A stretch of DNA of 64,000 nt from an uncultured Lachnospiraceae bacterium. Lineage in GTDB: Bacteria; Bacillota; Clostridia; Lachnospirales; Lachnospiraceae. This document shows, one piece after another, positions 35,559 to 43,422 of the stretch. Location: NCBI GenBank assembly GCA_910578885.1, contig CAJTSH010000006.1:49266-113265 (forward strand), given 5' to 3'. The notes under the pieces are model-generated. The model was not told the DNA's origin, searched no databases, and worked only from the letters and a program-made list of their open reading frames with translations. A program made the position numbers and the translations under genes. The stretch's first letter is position 1, and every line of letters starts with the position of its first letter.

Positions 35559-36488
35559 ATGGAACAACAGCCTTTCATCTTAAAAGAAACACGCCCCCAC
35601 GGAACCAAATCTTTTCCCTGCGCCATCTATCGGACGCATTCTGTGTGGAAAGGCACGTTAGTCAAACATCACTGGCACAATGAGGCGGAAATTCTTTATT
35701 TTTCTAATGGGAATTTCCGTCTGGAAATTAATATGGAATCCTTTTCCATTCAATCCGAATGCTTCTATTTCATTAATCCCGGAGAACTGCACAGCATCAT
35801 CACAGAAACATCCGACAGCCACTGGGAAGACGCCATCGTTTTTTCACCCGGAATTTTAAGCTTTGACTCTTACGACGAAGCGCAGATTCACTTAATTAAG
35901 CCTATCCAGAATGGCAGACTGCTTTTCCCCCGATATATCACGCCGGATCATCCTGCATTCCTCCCCATCCAGAATGCTTTCATGGATATCATGCACTCTT
36001 TTGGACAAATGACGCCGGAAGATCTTTATACCACAGACAGCGCTCTCGTCACGGATGACTTAACCAGTCAATTATACATTAAGTCCTCCCTGCTGTATAT
36101 TCTCGCCACACTCTCCAACCACAGACTCTTTACGCCCACAGAAAAGAATCTGGATAAACGTGTGGAGAGCATCAAAACCGCCCTGACCTACATGAAAGAC
36201 AATTATCAGGAAAAAATATATCTATCCGATCTTGCCAAACAGGTAAACCTGAGCGAGCAATATTTTTGCCGGCTTTTCAAAAAGGCAATCGGGCAATCTC
36301 CCATAGAATATATCAACGAATACCGAATCAAGCAGACACTCCGGCTTCTGGAAGAGACGAACCTGCCGGTTACGGAAATCTGTCTGGAATGCGGTTACAA
36401 CAATCTTGGCAACTTTTTACGTGAATTCCGAAAATATACCGGAACAACGCCTTTGCAATACAGAAAAAATCAAATAAAATCAAAATAA
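35559..36488 (+). CDS. AraC-family regulator, probable activator of the GH13 genes
   Basis: A 309-residue regulator with a cupin domain (HHWHNEAEILYFSNG around residue 40, followed by FINPGELHSI). It has a C-terminal double helix-turn-helix (residues about 205-305) with VNLSEQYFCRLFKKAIGQSP and CGYNNLGNFLREFRKYTGTTPLQYR. It lies immediately upstream of two alpha-glucosidase genes on the same strand, so control of their expression in response to a sugar is likely. GGAG precedes its ATG. Confidence 0.88.
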   Translation: MEQQPFILKETRPHGTKSFPCAIYRTHSVWKGTLVKHHWHNEAEILYFSNGNFRLEINMESFSIQSECFYFINPGELHSIITETSDSHWEDAIVFSPGILSFDSYDEAQIHLIKPIQNGRLLFPRYITPDHPAFLPIQNAFMDIMHSFGQMTPEDLYTTDSALVTDDLTSQLYIKSSLLYILATLSNHRLFTPTEKNLDKRVESIKTALTYMKDNYQEKIYLSDLAKQVNLSEQYFCRLFKKAIGQSPIEYINEYRIKQTLRLLEETNLPVTEICLECGYNNLGNFLREFRKYTGTTPLQYRKNQIKSK

Positions 36489-36518
36489 CGTAATTTTTAA
36501 TCATATAAGCGTAAGATA

Positions 36519-36527
36519 TGCTACAAT
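36519..36527 (+). promoter_or_regulatory. Extended -10 promoter of the GH13 pair
   Basis: TG-c-TACAAT at 36519-36527 without a clear -35 box, as expected for an activator-dependent promoter. An 8-base palindrome GAACGTTC lies about 30 bases downstream. Confidence 0.45.
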
Positions 36528-36587
36528 TACATCAGTATAATGAATATAACAATTCGAACGTTCAAAATTATTTCAGGAGGTTCAATT

Positions 36588-38252
36588 ATGATTAAAAAAT
36601 GGTGGCATGACAAAGTAGCATATCAAATTTACCCCAAAAGTTTTTATGATTCTAACGGAGACGGTATTGGCGATATTCCGGGAATTATCAGTAAACTGGA
36701 TTATCTGCAGGATCTGGGCGTGGATATCATCTGGCTGTCTCCTTGTTATAAGTCCCCCTTGGCGGATCAGGGCTATGACATTTCGGATTATTACAGCATT
36801 GATCCCCGTTTCGGAACCATGAAGGATATGGAACAATTGATTGCGGAGGCGAAAAAACGAAATATGTATATCCTGATGGACTTGGTGGTCAACCATTGTT
36901 CCGATGAGCATGAATGGTTCCAAAAAGCCTGCGAAGATCCGGATGGAAAATATGGAAACTTTTTCTACCTGAGAGACAAGAAAGAGGGAGAACTTCCTAC
37001 GAACTGGCGCTCTTATTTTGGCGGGCCTGCATGGGACGATCTTCCGGGCACTGACAAACAATATCTTCATGTATTCCATAAAAAACAGCCCGATTTGAAC
37101 TGGGAAAATCCCGAACTTCGCGAGGAAGTATACAAAAACATCAACTGGTGGCTGGATAAAGGACTCAGCGGCTTCCGTATAGATGCGATCATCAATATTA
37201 AAAAGGCTCTGCCCTTTCGCAGCTATGCGCCTGACAGAGAAGACGGACTTTGCAGCATTCACACCATGCTGAAGGATGCCAGCGGTATCGGAGAGTTTCT
37301 GGAAGAAATGCGGGACCGTACATTTCATAAATATGATGCTTTTACCGTAGGAGAAGTATTCAACGAAAAACCCGGGGAGATACCGGATTTCATCGGGGAC
37401 AGCGGCTATTTCTCCAGCATGTTCGACTTTAACGAAACGATATTTGGAAGCAGCGAAAAGGGATGGTACGACGCAAAGCCCATCGCGCCGGATGATTATA
37501 AAAAATGTTGTTTTGAGTCACAGGCAAAAGTGAAGGATATCGGCTTTTTATCCAACATTATCGAGAACCATGACGAACCCCGCGGCGTCAGCCGTTATAT
37601 CCCCGAAGGAGACTGCTGCATAGAAAGCAAAAAAATGCTTGCGGCGCTAAACTTCATGCTGCGCGGTCTTCCATTTATCTATCAGGGACAGGAACTCGGA
37701 ATGGAAAATATGGCTATCTCTTCTATTGACGAAGTGGATGACATCTCTTCCCACGATGAATATGAAACTGCGCGAAAGGCGGGGCTTTCACCGGAAGAAG
37801 CGTTAAATGCCATATCCAGATTCAGCAGAGACAACGCCCGCACACCTATGCAGTGGTCAGGCGAAGCAAACGCCGGATTTACCACCGGAACGCCCTGGCT
37901 CAAGGTCAACCCGAATTATCGTTCCATCAATGCCAAGGCACAGCTCGCAGATTCGGATTCGGTATTAAGCTTTTATAAGAAATTAATTGCACTCCGCAAA
38001 AATCCTGTCTATAAGGAGACTGTCGTGTACGGCGTCCTGGAACCTCTCTGGGAAGAACGGCACAATTTGATGGCGTACTATCGAAAGAGCGATAAAACAT
38101 TGCTGGTAGTTGGAAATTACCAAAAAGCAGAGCAGGAAATTACGCTTCCGGCTGCATATAAAAAAGTTCTGTTAAATAATTATGCGGATATTACAGAAGA
38201 GAACAATACAATCCGGCTATACGGATATCAAGTGTTAATACTAGAAATGTAG
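36588..38252 (+). CDS. Glycoside hydrolase family 13 alpha-glucosidase (first of a tandem pair)
   Basis: A 554-residue cytoplasmic enzyme of the oligo-1,6-glucosidase type. The nucleophile is Asp in GFRIDAI (about residue 200), the acid/base Glu is in TVGEVFNE (about 255) and the transition-state Asp is in IENHDEPR (about 330). The N-terminus WWHDKVAYQIYPKSFYDSNGDG is characteristic. AGGAGG seven bases before the ATG at 36588 sets the start. It is about half identical by eye to the following gene, pointing to duplication. Substrate specificity (isomaltose, sucrose, trehalose or similar) cannot be decided. Confidence 0.9.
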   Translation: MIKKWWHDKVAYQIYPKSFYDSNGDGIGDIPGIISKLDYLQDLGVDIIWLSPCYKSPLADQGYDISDYYSIDPRFGTMKDMEQLIAEAKKRNMYILMDLVVNHCSDEHEWFQKACEDPDGKYGNFFYLRDKKEGELPTNWRSYFGGPAWDDLPGTDKQYLHVFHKKQPDLNWENPELREEVYKNINWWLDKGLSGFRIDAIINIKKALPFRSYAPDREDGLCSIHTMLKDASGIGEFLEEMRDRTFHKYDAFTVGEVFNEKPGEIPDFIGDSGYFSSMFDFNETIFGSSEKGWYDAKPIAPDDYKKCCFESQAKVKDIGFLSNIIENHDEPRGVSRYIPEGDCCIESKKMLAALNFMLRGLPFIYQGQELGMENMAISSIDEVDDISSHDEYETARKAGLSPEEALNAISRFSRDNARTPMQWSGEANAGFTTGTPWLKVNPNYRSINAKAQLADSDSVLSFYKKLIALRKNPVYKETVVYGVLEPLWEERHNLMAYYRKSDKTLLVVGNYQKAEQEITLPAAYKKVLLNNYADITEENNTIRLYGYQVLILEM

Positions 38253-38285
38253 CATACAGAACGACATGAAAGGAATGGTGAAAAA

Positions 38286-39953
38286 ATGGACAAAACATGG
38301 TGGAAAGAAGCGGTTGTTTATCAGATTTATCCGCGCAGCTTTATGGACAGCAACGGAGACGGTATCGGAGATATTCAGGGAATCATCAGCAGGCTGGATT
38401 ATTTGAAATATCTGGGGATTGACGTTATCTGGCTCTCCCCGGTATATCAGTCACCCAATGATGACAACGGCTACGATATCAGCGATTATCAGGCAATCAT
38501 GGATGAATTCGGCACAATGGAGGATTTTGACGAATTGTTGGAAAAAGCACACGGCCGCGGTATTCGTATCGTCATGGATCTGGTAGTTAATCATACCTCC
38601 GATGAACATAAGTGGTTTATAGAAAGCCGTAAATCCATAACCAACCCATACCGTGACTATTATATCTGGCGCAAGGGTAAGGATCCGCAGACCCCTCCCA
38701 ACAACTGGGGCGCCTGCTTCGGCGGCTCTGCGTGGCAGTATGACGAAGAGACCTCCATGTACTACCTGCATCTGTTTTCCCGTAAACAACCTGACTTAAA
38801 CTGGGATAATCCGAACGTGCGCAAAGAAATTTTTGACATGATGACATGGTGGTGTGACAAGGGTATCGATGGTTTCCGTATGGATGTTATCAGCATGATT
38901 TCCAAGACGAGCGAAATGCCTGACGGCGAAGTAAATGGCCTATATGGTGATTTTGGTCCCTTCTGCGTTCATGGTCCTAATGTCCACAAATATCTTCAGG
39001 AAATGAACGAAAAGGTACTGTCCAAATACGATATCATGACCGTAGGCGAGACAGCCGGCGTAACGCCGGAACAGGCAAAGCTGTATGCCGGCGAGAATGC
39101 CCATGAACTGAACATGGTATTCCAGTTTGAGCATGTGGAGAGTGACGGAAAATACGGAAAATGGACCGACCAGAAAATGCCCCTCACCACTTTAAAGAAA
39201 ATTATGTCCCACTGGCAGACTGAGCTGTACGATAAAGCCTGGAACAGCCTGTTCTGGGATAATCACGACCAGCCCCGCGCCGTATCCCGCTTCGGTGATG
39301 ACCGCCCGCAATATCGGGAAATATCTGCAAAAATGCTGGCTACCTGCCTGCATATGCTGCAGGGCACGCCGTATATCTATCAGGGCGAAGAACTTGGCAT
39401 GACCAATTATCCTTTTAAAAATCCCGGTGATTTCCGGGACATTGAAAGCATCAACGCCTATCAGGAATGGTGTGTCGACGGTCCGATCTCACACGATGCA
39501 TTCTGGCCCTGCCTTACCTTTAAGAGCCGTGACAATGCCAGAACACCGGTACAGTGGGACGATTCCGCACAAGCAGGATTTACCGCAGGAACGCCCTGGA
39601 TTACCGTCAATCCCAATTATAAGGAAATCAACGCAAAAGCCGAGACAGCAAATCCCGATTCCGTATTTCATTATTATAAAAAACTGATTGCATTGAGAAA
39701 GCAGAACCCGATTATGGTATACGGGAAATACGAAGCCCTTCTGGAGGACTGCGAAGAACTTTTCGCCTACACCAGAACGTATCAAAATGAAAAGCTACTC
39801 GTAGTATGCAGCTTCTGTGACCATGAAACAGTTTTCACTATCCCGGAAGAATTTCTGGATATGCCTTGCCTCATCTCTAATACAGGGCAGGAATATGACC
39901 GGAAGGAAATCACGCTTGAGGCTTATGAAGCGTTTGTGCTGCATAAGAAATAA
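38286..39953 (+). CDS. Glycoside hydrolase family 13 alpha-glucosidase (second of a tandem pair)
   Basis: A 555-residue paralogue of the preceding gene, 33 bases downstream. Catalytic residues are Asp in GFRMDVI (about 198), Glu in TVGETAGV (about 255) and Asp in WDNHDQPR (about 325). It is closest in pattern to oligo-1,6-glucosidase/MalL enzymes with the VNHTSDEHKWF motif. No sugar transporter gene is adjacent, so the substrate must enter through a system encoded elsewhere. The transcript ends before a repeat at 39989; no clear plus-strand terminator was seen. Confidence 0.92.
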   Translation: MDKTWWKEAVVYQIYPRSFMDSNGDGIGDIQGIISRLDYLKYLGIDVIWLSPVYQSPNDDNGYDISDYQAIMDEFGTMEDFDELLEKAHGRGIRIVMDLVVNHTSDEHKWFIESRKSITNPYRDYYIWRKGKDPQTPPNNWGACFGGSAWQYDEETSMYYLHLFSRKQPDLNWDNPNVRKEIFDMMTWWCDKGIDGFRMDVISMISKTSEMPDGEVNGLYGDFGPFCVHGPNVHKYLQEMNEKVLSKYDIMTVGETAGVTPEQAKLYAGENAHELNMVFQFEHVESDGKYGKWTDQKMPLTTLKKIMSHWQTELYDKAWNSLFWDNHDQPRAVSRFGDDRPQYREISAKMLATCLHMLQGTPYIYQGEELGMTNYPFKNPGDFRDIESINAYQEWCVDGPISHDAFWPCLTFKSRDNARTPVQWDDSAQAGFTAGTPWITVNPNYKEINAKAETANPDSVFHYYKKLIALRKQNPIMVYGKYEALLEDCEELFAYTRTYQNEKLLVVCSFCDHETVFTIPEEFLDMPCLISNTGQEYDRKEITLEAYEAFVLHKK

Positions 39954-39988
39954 CACGTTGCGCCGAGTACGGATTTTCCTATGATAAT

Positions 39989-40072
39989 CGAGTAGGGAAG
40001 GTTTATCTTCCCCTACTCGCCGTGCCGGGCTCCGCCAGCTCTGCTGGCAATCTTCCTCTGGAGCCCGTGCAC
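39989..40072 (+). repeat. Double-hairpin repeat, subtype B, copy 5
   Basis: Hairpin 1 pairs GAGTAGGGAAG with CTTCCCCTACTC; hairpin 2 is the B form ending GGAGCCCGTGCAC. The repeat ends exactly where the A-run of the tRNA-Leu terminator begins (40073). Upstream bases ttcctatgata recall 16167-16177. Confidence 0.92.
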
Positions 40073-40110
40073 AAAAAAACGCTGAGACCTTGCATTCATT
40101 GGTCTCAGCG
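40073..40110 (-). terminator. Terminator of tRNA-Leu
   Basis: The minus strand forms CGCTGAGACC, loop, GGTCTCAGCG and then T7: a perfect ten-pair stem. Confidence 0.95.
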
Positions 40111-40118
40111 GTTTATAC

Positions 40119-40201
40119 TGCCGGCAGCGGGACTTGAACCCGCACGTGGTTGCCCACAACAGATTTTGAGTCTGCCTCGTCTGCCATTCCGACACGCCGG
40201 C
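40119..40201 (-). tRNA. tRNA-Leu (CAA)
   Basis: An 83-nt class II tRNA. Acceptor stem GCCGGCG/TGCCGGC with discriminator A, anticodon loop CTCAAAA with CAA, a long variable arm (TGTGGGCAACCACG) as in Leu tRNAs, and a T arm with GGTTCAAGTCC. CCA is not encoded. It has its own promoter and terminator. Confidence 0.95.
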
Positions 40202-40231
40202 ATTTGTTCGATTGATTACCGAACAATAGAT

Positions 40232-40260
40232 ACTATATCACAATGGGACAGGAATTGCAA
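40232..40260 (-). promoter_or_regulatory. Promoter of tRNA-Leu
   Basis: The minus strand reads TTGCAA (40255-40260), 17 bases, TATAGT (40232-40237), immediately after lysA. Confidence 0.7.
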
Positions 40261-40267
40261 GAACTTT

Positions 40268-41542
40268 TTACAAATTCTTCATATCCTTTAAAATATCAAA
40301 GCAGTCAAAAGTCGCAAAATAATCCTTCGGCGTTTCCGCACGGCGGATCAACTGTGTAGAACCGTCGGTCTTCAACAAAATTTCGGCAGATTTCAGCTTC
40401 CCGTTATAATTGTAGCCCATAGAAAATCCATGTGCGCCGGTGTCATGAATTACCAGCAAATCACCCATGTCAATCTTCGGAAGCATCCGGTCTACCGCAA
40501 ATTTATCGTTATTCTCGCAGAGAGAGCCTGTCACGTCATATTTATGGTCGCAGACGCTGTTGTCCTTGCCCATAACCGTGATATGATGGTACGCGCCGTA
40601 CATTGCCGGACGCATCAGGTTGACCGCGCAGGCGTCCACGCCAATGTATTCCTTATGCGTATGCTTCTCATGGATTGCTTCGGTAACCAGACAGCCGTAA
40701 GGAGCTAACATGAAACGTCCCATCTCCGTATAGATAGCAACGTCGCCCATTCCTGCCGGAACCAATACTTCCTCATATACCTTGCGGACGCCCTCTCCGA
40801 TCACACGGATATCGTTCGGCTCCTGCTCCGGCGTATAAGCCACGCCAACGCCGCCGGATAAATTGATGAAAGAAATCTCGCATCCCACGTCTTCTTTTAA
40901 TTTTACCGCCACCTCAAAAAGCTGCTTTGCCAGCATCGGATAGTATTCGTTTGTCACAGTATTACTTGCCAGAAATGCATGGATACCGAAATGCTTCGCA
41001 CCCTTCTCTTTCAGCACACGGAACCCCTCAAAAAGCTGCTCTGTCGTAAATCCATATTTCGCATCTCCGGGGTTGTCCATGATTCCGTTGCTCATCTGAA
41101 AGATTCCGCCCGGATTATAGCGGCAGCTAATTGTCTCCGGTATTTTACCGATCGCCTTCTCCAAAAAGTCAATATGCGTAAAATCATCCAGATTGATGAT
41201 TGCTCCAATCTTATTTGCAAATACAAATTCCTCCGCCGGCGTATCATTGGATGAAAACATAATGTGCTTTCCGTCAAAGCCCTGTGAATCTGCCAGCATC
41301 AGCTCTGTTAAGGACGCACAGTCACATCCGCAGTCATACTTCTTTAAAATATTTAAAATAAACGGGTTTGGAGTCGCCTTTACTGCAAAATACTCACGAA
41401 AGCCTTTATTCCATGCAAATGCCTCCTTCACCGCCTGGGCATTCTCCCGGATTCCTTTCTCATCATAAAGATGAAACGGCGTCGGATACTCTTTTACGAT
41501 CTCCTTCAATTGTTCATAGCTTACAAATGGTTCTTTCTTCAT
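40268..41542 (-). CDS. lysA: Diaminopimelate decarboxylase (PLP fold III)
   Basis: A 424-residue enzyme that makes lysine from meso-diaminopimelate. The PLP lysine is in YFAVKATPNP (about residue 54), the conserved His is in HFGIHAFLASN, the glycine-rich phosphate loop is LSGGVGVAY, and the second-subunit Cys is in TGSLCENND, before the Tyr-containing SMGYNYNGK. The family also contains related decarboxylases, but the overall pattern fits LysA. It has a strong promoter (41638-41666) and no lysine riboswitch in its leader of about 90 bases. Confidence 0.88.
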   Translation of the reverse strand: MKKEPFVSYEQLKEIVKEYPTPFHLYDEKGIRENAQAVKEAFAWNKGFREYFAVKATPNPFILNILKKYDCGCDCASLTELMLADSQGFDGKHIMFSSNDTPAEEFVFANKIGAIINLDDFTHIDFLEKAIGKIPETISCRYNPGGIFQMSNGIMDNPGDAKYGFTTEQLFEGFRVLKEKGAKHFGIHAFLASNTVTNEYYPMLAKQLFEVAVKLKEDVGCEISFINLSGGVGVAYTPEQEPNDIRVIGEGVRKVYEEVLVPAGMGDVAIYTEMGRFMLAPYGCLVTEAIHEKHTHKEYIGVDACAVNLMRPAMYGAYHHITVMGKDNSVCDHKYDVTGSLCENNDKFAVDRMLPKIDMGDLLVIHDTGAHGFSMGYNYNGKLKSAEILLKTDGSTQLIRRAETPKDYFATFDCFDILKDMKNL

Positions 41543-41637
41543 ATCTGTTCTCCTTTTTCTTTATCGTCATGCGGAAAGCCGCCTATCCCCTATCAACAGG
41601 TACGATTCCCTCTTTCGTGGAAATCCATACCAGTTTT

Positions 41638-41666
41638 ATTTTATTGTTTGTTCCGGCGCTTGTCAA
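41638..41666 (-). promoter_or_regulatory. Promoter of lysA
   Basis: The minus strand reads TTGACA (41661-41666), 17 bases, TAAAAT (41638-41643). The repeat at 41683 begins 17 bases upstream of the -35 box, so it is outside the lysA transcript. Confidence 0.85.
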
Positions 41667-41682
41667 GTTTCGTAATGTGAAT

Positions 41683-41763
41683 CGAGTAGGGGATATTTAT
41701 TCCCCTTCCCGCCGCGCGGGGCATGCAGCTTCTGCTGCTACTTTCCTTATGCGCCCCTGTGCA
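41683..41763 (+). repeat. Double-hairpin repeat, subtype A, copy 6
   Basis: cGAGTAGGGGA...TCCCC for hairpin 1; GGGGC, inner stem GCAGC-ttct-GCTGC, tactttcctt, GCGCCCC and TGTGCA for hairpin 2. It lies between the flotillin terminator (4 bases away) and the lysA promoter. Confidence 0.9.
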
Positions 41764-41767
41764 TAAA

Positions 41768-41810
41768 AATTTCTCTCCATCCAACACAATTCGAATGGAG
41801 AGAATTTTTT
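41768..41810 (-). terminator. Terminator of the flotillin gene
   Basis: The minus strand pairs ATTCTCTCCAT with ATGGAGAGAA around a 14-base loop, followed by ATTTTT. Confidence 0.9.
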
Positions 41811-41844
41811 CCTCTAAGATTTCACACTGAAATGAAAATTTACT

Positions 41845-43347
41845 TTATTCGTCTTTTTTCTCCTTCACGACCAGATTGATATCATCCAGCCCCGTCACAT
41901 TCACATTCCGGTTGACCTTCGCATCATAGGAATCCGCCTTGACAATCTCCGCAAGATCGATTCCGGTCGTCTCCTTCATACTCTCGAACAGCTTCGCCAT
42001 CACTGCCGGCACATTTCCCGCCACCTGCTCAACGCCGTTTGCGCCTCCGTCGCCGCCGATAATCGTAATCTTCTCAATCTGACCTAACGGCTCTGCCACC
42101 TTCGCTGCCACATCGGGAAGCACCTTAATCATCATCTCTGCAACTGCCGCTTTGTTGTATTTCGCATAAGCTTCCGCTTTCTTCTCCATCGCCTCTGCCT
42201 CGGCAACACCCTTCGCCTGAATTGCCGCCGCCTCTGCTTCACCGACCGCACGGATACCTTCTGCTTCCTGCTCCTTGGCAAAACGGTCTGCCTCTGCCTG
42301 CGCCTTTCTCGCCTCCGCCGCACGCTGCGCCTCGAACTGCTTTGCCTCCGCTTCCTTCTGCCTCTGATAGAGAGCCGCATCCGCCTTCTGCTGAGCCGCA
42401 TATTTGTCTGCCTCTGCCTGCTTCTTGACCTCGGCTTCCAGCGCACGCTCTTTTACGGCTACTTCCTTTTGTTTTAACTCAATTTCACGCTCCTGCTTTG
42501 CGATATCCGCATTCGCGGTGGTAATCTCAATCGTCTTACGCTGCTCTTCCTTCTGAATCTGGTAAGCGGCGTCCGCCATAGCCTTCTTAGTATCTGCCTC
42601 CTGCTGTAATTCAGATTTCTTAATCGCCAGCTCATTCTGCTTCTTTGCTATCTCTGTCTCGGCAAGAACCTTCGCATCATTGGAGTCCTTATCGGCAGCA
42701 GCCTGGGCAACCTTGATATCCCTCTCGCTCTCCGCCCTTGCAATTGCAGCGGCTTTCTTAATCTTAACAATATTGTCAATACCCAGATTTGCGATTACCT
42801 CGTTGGAATCCACGAAATTCTGCACGTTAAAGCTGATGATGTCCAGTCCCATCGCCGCAAGGTCCGGCTCCGCATTCTCTTTTACGAGATTTGCAAACTT
42901 CTGCCGGTCGGAAACCATTTCCTCCAGACGCATCTTTCCTACGATTTCACGTACGTTGCCTTCGAGAACCTCTCTCGCCACCGAAGCGATATACTCCGTA
43001 TTTTTATTCAGGAAATTCTCTGCCGCAAGCCGCAATTTATCCGGTTCGTTACTGATTTTGATATTTACCGTAGCGTCGACATTGATATTGATATAATCCG
43101 CCGTCGGCACTGCATTGCTGGTCTTAACGTCAATCGGTATCAGCCGCAGGTTCAGCTTATCCATACGCTCAAAGAACGGAATCCTGATGCTCGCCTTTCC
43201 GATTACAATTTTAGACTTCTTTTTCACACCTGAAATGATAAATGCCATATCAGGCGGAGCCTTCACGTATCCAATGCAAAATAAAATAATTACCAGTACC
43301 GCTACGACGATTCCTATGATCACCGGAGCCGAAATAATGTCACCCAT
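41845..43347 (-). CDS. Flotillin-like SPFH-domain membrane protein
   Basis: A 500-residue protein. One N-terminal membrane segment (about residues 8-28) is followed by an SPFH/band 7 domain (about 30-200). A long alanine- and glutamate-rich coiled coil with repeated AEA/EAEA patterns covers about 205-415, and the tail ends at a charged KEKKDE. This is the layout of bacterial flotillins (FloT/YuaG) that organise functional membrane microdomains. No NfeD partner gene is adjacent, unlike in many genomes. Confidence 0.9.
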   Translation of the reverse strand: MGDIISAPVIIGIVVAVLVIILFCIGYVKAPPDMAFIISGVKKKSKIVIGKASIRIPFFERMDKLNLRLIPIDVKTSNAVPTADYININVDATVNIKISNEPDKLRLAAENFLNKNTEYIASVAREVLEGNVREIVGKMRLEEMVSDRQKFANLVKENAEPDLAAMGLDIISFNVQNFVDSNEVIANLGIDNIVKIKKAAAIARAESERDIKVAQAAADKDSNDAKVLAETEIAKKQNELAIKKSELQQEADTKKAMADAAYQIQKEEQRKTIEITTANADIAKQEREIELKQKEVAVKERALEAEVKKQAEADKYAAQQKADAALYQRQKEAEAKQFEAQRAAEARKAQAEADRFAKEQEAEGIRAVGEAEAAAIQAKGVAEAEAMEKKAEAYAKYNKAAVAEMMIKVLPDVAAKVAEPLGQIEKITIIGGDGGANGVEQVAGNVPAVMAKLFESMKETTGIDLAEIVKADSYDAKVNRNVNVTGLDDINLVVKEKKDE

Positions 43348-43422
43348 ATCCTACACCCCTTTCTTCTCTTGTAATTCTATTCACCTTCCTTCTTTCTATT
43401 GTTTCATATCTTGCGACATTTT

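Noticed and set aside
36582..37328. 248-codon frame opposite the first GH13 gene
   Set aside because: Antisense shadow of clear catalytic motifs on the other strand.
41543..41637. Lysine riboswitch before lysA
   Set aside because: The promoter lies too close to the start codon to leave room for an aptamer of that size, and no conserved core is visible.
41368..41766. Frame ending in a HAASAATFLMRPCA-like peptide, similar to one at 13467-13709
   Set aside because: The shared peptide is just a translation of repeat subtype A; similarity comes from the DNA repeat, not from a protein family.
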